Source: Oceanobacter sp. 1_MG-2023
GTDB lineage: Bacteria > Pseudomonadota > Gammaproteobacteria > Pseudomonadales > Oceanobacteraceae
Direction of reading: 5' to 3'
NCBI RefSeq assembly: GCF_030689025.1
Contig: NZ_JAUYWA010000010.1
Location: 58,403 to 122,402 of the forward strand
Length of the DNA: 64,000 nucleotides
Part shown: in pieces, positions 60,082 through 64,000 of the stretch
Position numbering within the stretch: position 1 is the stretch's first letter
How the letters are laid out: each line of letters starts with the position of its first letter
Notes under the pieces: generated by a model
The model's database searches: none
What the model was told of the DNA's origin: nothing
What the model saw: the letters and a program-made list of their open reading frames with translations, nothing else
Translations under genes and position numbers: made by a program

Positions 60082-61860
60082 ATGAGTGAATATCTGGCAC
60101 CCTTAAAAGACATGCAGTTTACCCTCGAACTGGTACGCCAGCACACAGGTCTGGACCAGATCGAGGTACTGGCTGAGATGACCCCTGATTTCGCCAATAC
60201 AATTCTGGCCGAAGCCGCCAAATTTGCCACTGGGGTACTGTCACCCCTCAATCAGGTGGGCGACCAGCAAGGCTGCCGCTTCGACAATGGCACCGTCATC
60301 ACCCCACCGGGCTGGCAACAAGCTTACCAACAGTTCTGCGATAACGGCTGGATGGGGCTGGCCATGACAGAAGCCGCGGGAGGGCAGGCACTGCCCCGGT
60401 TTATCGCCCAGCCAGTAAACGAGATGTGGCTATCGGCCAATCTGGCTTTTGTGATGTTCCACGCCCTCAACCAGGGTGGCAGCGATATCCTGCGGCATTT
60501 TGGCAGCGCCACACAACAACAGCGTTATCTCGAACCCCTCGCCAGTGGCCAGTGGACCATCGCCATGGCGCTGACCGAACCGGGTGCTGGTTCCGACCTG
60601 GCTGCGACCACCACCAAAGCCACACCGCTGGCGGATGGCAACTATCGCATCAAGGGGCAGAAGATTTTTATCACCTATGGTGAGCACGACATGGCCGCCA
60701 ATATCATCCATCTGGTGCTGGCCCGTACCCCGGATGCACCGGCAGGCAGTCGCGGTATTTCCCTGTTTGCGGTACCGAAATACCGTATCGAAGCTGATGG
60801 CTCACTGGGTGCACACAATGATGTGGTCTGTAGCGGCATTGAACACAAGATGGGTCTGCACGGCAGCCCCACCTGTTCGATAAGTTATGGCGACCACGAC
60901 GACTGTATTGGCGAGCTGATCGGCGCTGAAAACCAAGGCCTGATGGCCATGTTTGTACTGATGAACGAAGCCCGTCTCAGCACCGGCATGCAAGGGGTCG
61001 GGTTTGGTGAGCTCAGTTACCAGCACGCCCTGCGTTACGCCCAGGAGCGCAGTCAGGGCAGTCACTTCCAGAACGGCACCCGGGTCACCATCAACCAGCA
61101 CCCGGATGTGCAGCGTATGCTGCTGACGATGCGCAGCCAGACCATGGGTCTGCGAGCACTGGGGTATCTACTGGCAGCCTGGATTGATCTGGCTGAACAC
61201 AGCAGCGATGAGCAGCAACGCCAGCAACTGCGGGGGCAAATTGCCCTGCTGACGCCGGTCTTCAAAGCCTTTGGCACCGAACAGGGCAACCAGATGAGCT
61301 ACACCTGTTTGCAGGTATTTGGTGGCATGGGTTTTGTTGAAGAAACCGGTATTGCCCAGTTTATGCGCGACGCCCGCATCATCACCATTTACGAAGGCAC
61401 CACCGGCATTCAGGCACGCGACCTGCTATTCCGCAAAATACTGGCCGATAAGGGAACCGCCTTGCGGTGCCTGCTACGGCATATCCACCAGGATGCTGAT
61501 CGACTGGCGACGCCATTGGCTGAATTACAGAGCAATCTGATTCATTCCGTCGCGGCGATGCAGAACCAGCTAGAAGCCCTGCTCGACAGCGCCAACAAGA
61601 CAAGTGAGCAGACTCGATTACATGCCGGGTCTGTGCCTTTGCTCGACGCACTGGGAATACTCTGCGTTGGCTGGCAGCTGGCTTTACTGGCCGATCAGGC
61701 CTGTATACGAGGCGACAGTGATGCCGACTATCATCGCAACCTGATCGCCCAGGCCCGCTTCTATTTTGCCCATGAGATGCCCCGTATCCAGGCGCTCTTA
61801 GCCACAGTAGCTGATGCCGATAACGGCCTGAAAGATTTCGACTTTAACGCCGCCGGATAA
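60082..61860 (+). CDS. large acyl-CoA dehydrogenase (about 592 residues, DmdC-like)
   Basis: A 592-residue flavoprotein dehydrogenase, longer than ordinary acyl-CoA dehydrogenases because of a C-terminal extra domain of about 130 residues. Features are M-A-L-T-E-P-G-A-G-S-D near residue 160, K-I-F-I-T near 196, the central R-L-S-T-G-M region near 298, and the catalytic-base region Y-E-G-T-T-G-I-Q near 432. It would desaturate an aryl- or branched acyl-CoA. I chose ATG 60082 with a GGAG site instead of the GTG two codons earlier. The gene starts 11 bases after the SDR gene. Confidence 0.85.
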   Translation: MSEYLAPLKDMQFTLELVRQHTGLDQIEVLAEMTPDFANTILAEAAKFATGVLSPLNQVGDQQGCRFDNGTVITPPGWQQAYQQFCDNGWMGLAMTEAAGGQALPRFIAQPVNEMWLSANLAFVMFHALNQGGSDILRHFGSATQQQRYLEPLASGQWTIAMALTEPGAGSDLAATTTKATPLADGNYRIKGQKIFITYGEHDMAANIIHLVLARTPDAPAGSRGISLFAVPKYRIEADGSLGAHNDVVCSGIEHKMGLHGSPTCSISYGDHDDCIGELIGAENQGLMAMFVLMNEARLSTGMQGVGFGELSYQHALRYAQERSQGSHFQNGTRVTINQHPDVQRMLLTMRSQTMGLRALGYLLAAWIDLAEHSSDEQQRQQLRGQIALLTPVFKAFGTEQGNQMSYTCLQVFGGMGFVEETGIAQFMRDARIITIYEGTTGIQARDLLFRKILADKGTALRCLLRHIHQDADRLATPLAELQSNLIHSVAAMQNQLEALLDSANKTSEQTRLHAGSVPLLDALGILCVGWQLALLADQACIRGDSDADYHRNLIAQARFYFAHEMPRIQALLATVADADNGLKDFDFNAAG

Positions 61861-61941
61861 ACCCGGCAGCCAGCATGACCAACCAATAACAACTCACACT
61901 CGATGCAAATAATCATAAAAAGTGCATCATGGAGCCTCAAC

Positions 61942-63819
61942 ATGCTTGCTGATTTTCATCCTGTCCATGTCGTGACCCATCGGGTCGATGTTGAACACCG
62001 CGAAGATGGCAGTCGCATTATCCGTTCGGTCGGAGAGCTGTGCGACTATCCGGAACGAATTACCGACCGCCTGGACTACTGGGCAACACAGACCCCGGAG
62101 CGGCCGTTTGTCAGCCAGCGCCCCCAGGCCGGTACCGACCACCAGCACTGGCAAACCCTTAACTATGCCGACACCCGCCGCCGCGTACGGGCCATCGCCC
62201 AATGGTTACTGGATCTGCGCATCGACGGCGAACCCCTGAGTCAGGAGCGGCCGATTGTGATTCTGTCGGGCAACAGCAGCGAACACCTGCTGCTGGCACT
62301 GGCTGCCATGTACGTCGGTATTCCCTATGCTCCTGTTTCTACGGCCTACTCCACCATTTCTACCGATTTTGGCAAGCTGCGCCATATCGTCGAAACCCTG
62401 ACCCCGGGACTGGTATTTGCCGACAACCTCGGACCATACCGTGATGCCATTGATGCCGTATTACCCGGTTTGCCCGTGGTCGCGGTTGTATCTGCCCACG
62501 GCAACGACGGTCTGGAAGGAGTACTGACCCCATTTGATACCCTGATCAACACCACAGTGACCGCTGCCGTCGATCAGGCCAACCGGGCCGTCAGTGCCAG
62601 CAGTATCGCCAAATTTCTTTTTACCTCCGGCTCCACGGGCATGCCCAAAGGCGTTATCAACACTCATAAAATGCTCTGCGCCAACCAGGCCATGCTCGCC
62701 AGTGTACTGGCCTTTGTACAACAGCAACCGCCGGTGGTGGTCGACTGGCTGCCCTGGAACCACACCTTTGGCGGCAACCACAACGTCGGCCTGGTGCTGT
62801 TCAACGGTGGTTCACTGTATATCGACCAGGGCAAACCTGTCCCCAAAGCCATGCCAGTCACGCTCGACAATCTGCGCGATATTTCGCCGACGGTGTATTT
62901 TAACGTGCCCAAAGGCTTTGAATTGCTGGCCCAGGGGCTGAAAGACAATCCCGATGTCGCCGCCAACTTTTACCGCCACCTGAACGTCATGTACTTCGCC
63001 GGTGCTGGTCTGGCCCAGCATGTATGGGATGCACTGGATGAACTGGCGATTCAGCATACGGGTAGAAAAGTCCCGATGCTGACGGGCCTTGGCTCAACCG
63101 AAACCGGCCCGGCGGCGTTGTTCGCTTCAATAGAAGAGTGCGCTTCCGGTGTGGTTGGTGTACCCGCGCCGGGTACCGACATCAAACTGGTGCCCAATGG
63201 CGGCAAGCTTGAAGCACGTATTCGTGGCCTCAGTATTACTCCGGGCTACTGGCGCGATGCGGAGAAAACCGCCACCGCTTACGATGAAGAAGGCTTTTAC
63301 TGTCTCGGTGATGCCCTCAAGTTTATTGATGAACAACAGCCCGATCGGGGATTTTACTTCGATGGTCGAGTGTCGGAAGACTTCAAACTGGATACCGGCA
63401 CCTGGGTCAGCGTCGGCAGTCTGCGACCGTTTGTAATCCACCATTGCGCCCCCTACGTGCAAGACCTGGTGATTGCGGGCCGCGACCGGGGCTATATTTC
63501 GATACTGGTCTTCCCCGACCTGTCGCAACTGCATCAGCTAACGGAACTGCCCGCCGACGCCAGCGCCAGCGAGCTGGTATCACACCCCCGCACCCGCGAG
63601 GTCTTCGGACGCCTGCTCACTGAAATGGCTGCCTCGTCAACCGGCAGCTCCAACCGGATTCAGCGCTTGGTCATTGAAGCCCGGCCACCACAGCTGGATG
63701 CCCATGAAATTACCGACAAAGGCTCCATCAATCAAAATGCGGTATTAACCAATCGTGCCGATACCGTTGCCGAGCTGTACGCGGCAGAGCCTGCCGCCCA
63801 TATCATCTGTCTGTCCTGA
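61942..63819 (+). CDS. feruloyl-CoA synthase-like acyl-CoA ligase
   Basis: A 625-residue ANL-family adenylating ligase. A3-type motif L-F-T-S-G-S-T-G-M-P-K-G lies near residue 227, the G-L-G-S-T-E-T-G-P near 380, and the L-G-D-A-L-K-F near 454 with the adenylation-domain aspartate. The C-terminal domain ends in E-I-T-D-K-G-S-I-N-Q-N-A near 592, with the catalytic lysine. It resembles Fcs-type feruloyl-CoA synthases. It probably activates an aryl propenoate or similar aromatic acid for the hydratase and dehydrogenases encoded upstream. The ATG at 61942 follows a GGAG site; the upstream gap is 81 bases. Confidence 0.83.
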   Translation: MLADFHPVHVVTHRVDVEHREDGSRIIRSVGELCDYPERITDRLDYWATQTPERPFVSQRPQAGTDHQHWQTLNYADTRRRVRAIAQWLLDLRIDGEPLSQERPIVILSGNSSEHLLLALAAMYVGIPYAPVSTAYSTISTDFGKLRHIVETLTPGLVFADNLGPYRDAIDAVLPGLPVVAVVSAHGNDGLEGVLTPFDTLINTTVTAAVDQANRAVSASSIAKFLFTSGSTGMPKGVINTHKMLCANQAMLASVLAFVQQQPPVVVDWLPWNHTFGGNHNVGLVLFNGGSLYIDQGKPVPKAMPVTLDNLRDISPTVYFNVPKGFELLAQGLKDNPDVAANFYRHLNVMYFAGAGLAQHVWDALDELAIQHTGRKVPMLTGLGSTETGPAALFASIEECASGVVGVPAPGTDIKLVPNGGKLEARIRGLSITPGYWRDAEKTATAYDEEGFYCLGDALKFIDEQQPDRGFYFDGRVSEDFKLDTGTWVSVGSLRPFVIHHCAPYVQDLVIAGRDRGYISILVFPDLSQLHQLTELPADASASELVSHPRTREVFGRLLTEMAASSTGSSNRIQRLVIEARPPQLDAHEITDKGSINQNAVLTNRADTVAELYAAEPAAHIICLS

Positions 63820-63838
63820 CTCGGTTAGCTCCCATAAC

Positions 63839-63871
63839 CCGTGCCGCCAGCAAATTACACCAGCGGCACGG
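63839..63871 (+). terminator. hairpin after the CoA ligase gene
   Basis: CCGTGCCGC and GCGGCACGG form a nine-base stem with a 15-base loop, 19 bases after the stop. No clear T-run follows, so this may be a Rho-dependent or 3'-stabilising element. Confidence 0.5.
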
Positions 63872-63923
63872 CCATTGCGGCTGCGCCCAAAATTTGCCTG
63901 GCTGCTGAGCCAGGAGCCAGGCT

Positions 63924-64000
63924 GATACAGAGATACAGAGATACAGAGATACAGAGATACAGAGATACAGAGATACAGAGATACAGAGATACAGAGATAC
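63924..64000. repeat. 8-bp tandem repeat AGATACAG, runs off the window
   Basis: At least nine near-perfect copies of AGATACAG fill the last 77 bases and continue past the right edge. No spacers are present. No coding role is apparent. Confidence 0.9.

Noticed and set aside
63924..64000. CRISPR array
   Set aside because: The 8-bp units are directly contiguous, with no spacers and no cas genes in the window.
1..64000. tRNA or rRNA genes
   Set aside because: No sequence with a convincing cloverleaf or rRNA character was seen on either strand by eye; a dedicated search was not possible.

Overview
The window looks like the chromosome of a free-living, probably marine gammaproteobacterium of the Oceanospirillales/Pseudomonadales type. 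It combines large catabolic blocks for aromatic acids and polyamines with Pseudomonas-like pathway genes, a type III glutamine synthetase, a TRAP binding protein, CydDC and many LysR/MarR/GntR regulators. The taxonomic placement is inferred from gene content only. Most genes are ordinary GC-balanced gammaproteobacterial genes; two stretches (about 26.6-33.1 kb and 43.7-47.6 kb) are clearly accessory.

Layout. 0-4.5 kb: phenylacetate catabolism (paaF partial, paaN, paaY, repressor paaX). 4.6-9.4 kb: the polyamine aldehyde dehydrogenase puuC, an amidohydrolase, and a redox group (membrane protein, cytochrome c', cytochrome b561, MarR). 9.5-13 kb: type III glutamine synthetase with an inverted-repeat-bounded insertion directly upstream, then a glutathione peroxidase. 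13.4-24.9 kb: a putrescine/spermidine uptake and gamma-glutamylation regulon (amidotransferase, potIHG, two potF paralogues, puuA; divergent gntR, a putrescine aminotransferase and a LuxR-type regulator) with three identical palindromic candidate operators. 25-26.6 kb: FMN reductase and LysR.

26.7-33.1 kb: a defence-like island. It holds a three-gene HEPN-like/KGGVGR-ATPase/P-loop-ATPase operon that I cannot match to a named system. It also holds an AAA ATPase/DUF4276 pair coupled to a MNT-type nucleotidyltransferase, whose presumed HepT toxin partner is cut to about 20 codons. 33.1-37.8 kb: 3-hydroxybenzoate 4-monooxygenase with LysR, BenE transporter and RidA. 38-41.3 kb: cydCD. 41.5-43.6 kb: LysR and agmatinase.

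43.7-47.6 kb: the most striking region. It is a three-cassette integron array without integrase, read on the minus strand. Its cassette boundaries can be placed to the base from the G/TTRRRY junctions. The first cassette carries a two-gene Kiwa-type anti-phage system (kwaA, kwaB). The next two carry AT-rich genes with R-x4/5-H HEPN-like motifs, one of them broken by a one-base slip in an A7 run. The array ends exactly at a G/AT junction, as expected for integrase-mediated insertion at a secondary (non-attI) site, and joining the flanks gives an uninterrupted reading frame. A decayed regulator start under a 36-bp palindrome lies to the left, and an IS5-type transposase remnant to the right.

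47.9-51.7 kb: benABCD (benzoate to catechol). 51.8-56.9 kb: a small membrane protein, CBS protein, Bcr/CflA exporter, nitrilase and GNAT genes, and MarR. 57.1-63.8 kb: TRAP binding protein, crotonase, hydroxyacyl-CoA dehydrogenase, acyl-CoA dehydrogenase and feruloyl-CoA synthase-like ligase. This last group is a candidate aryl-propenoate CoA-dependent side-chain pathway, probably controlled by the MarR protein. The genes work together as feeders into central aromatic and nitrogen metabolism, interleaved with mobile defence cargo.
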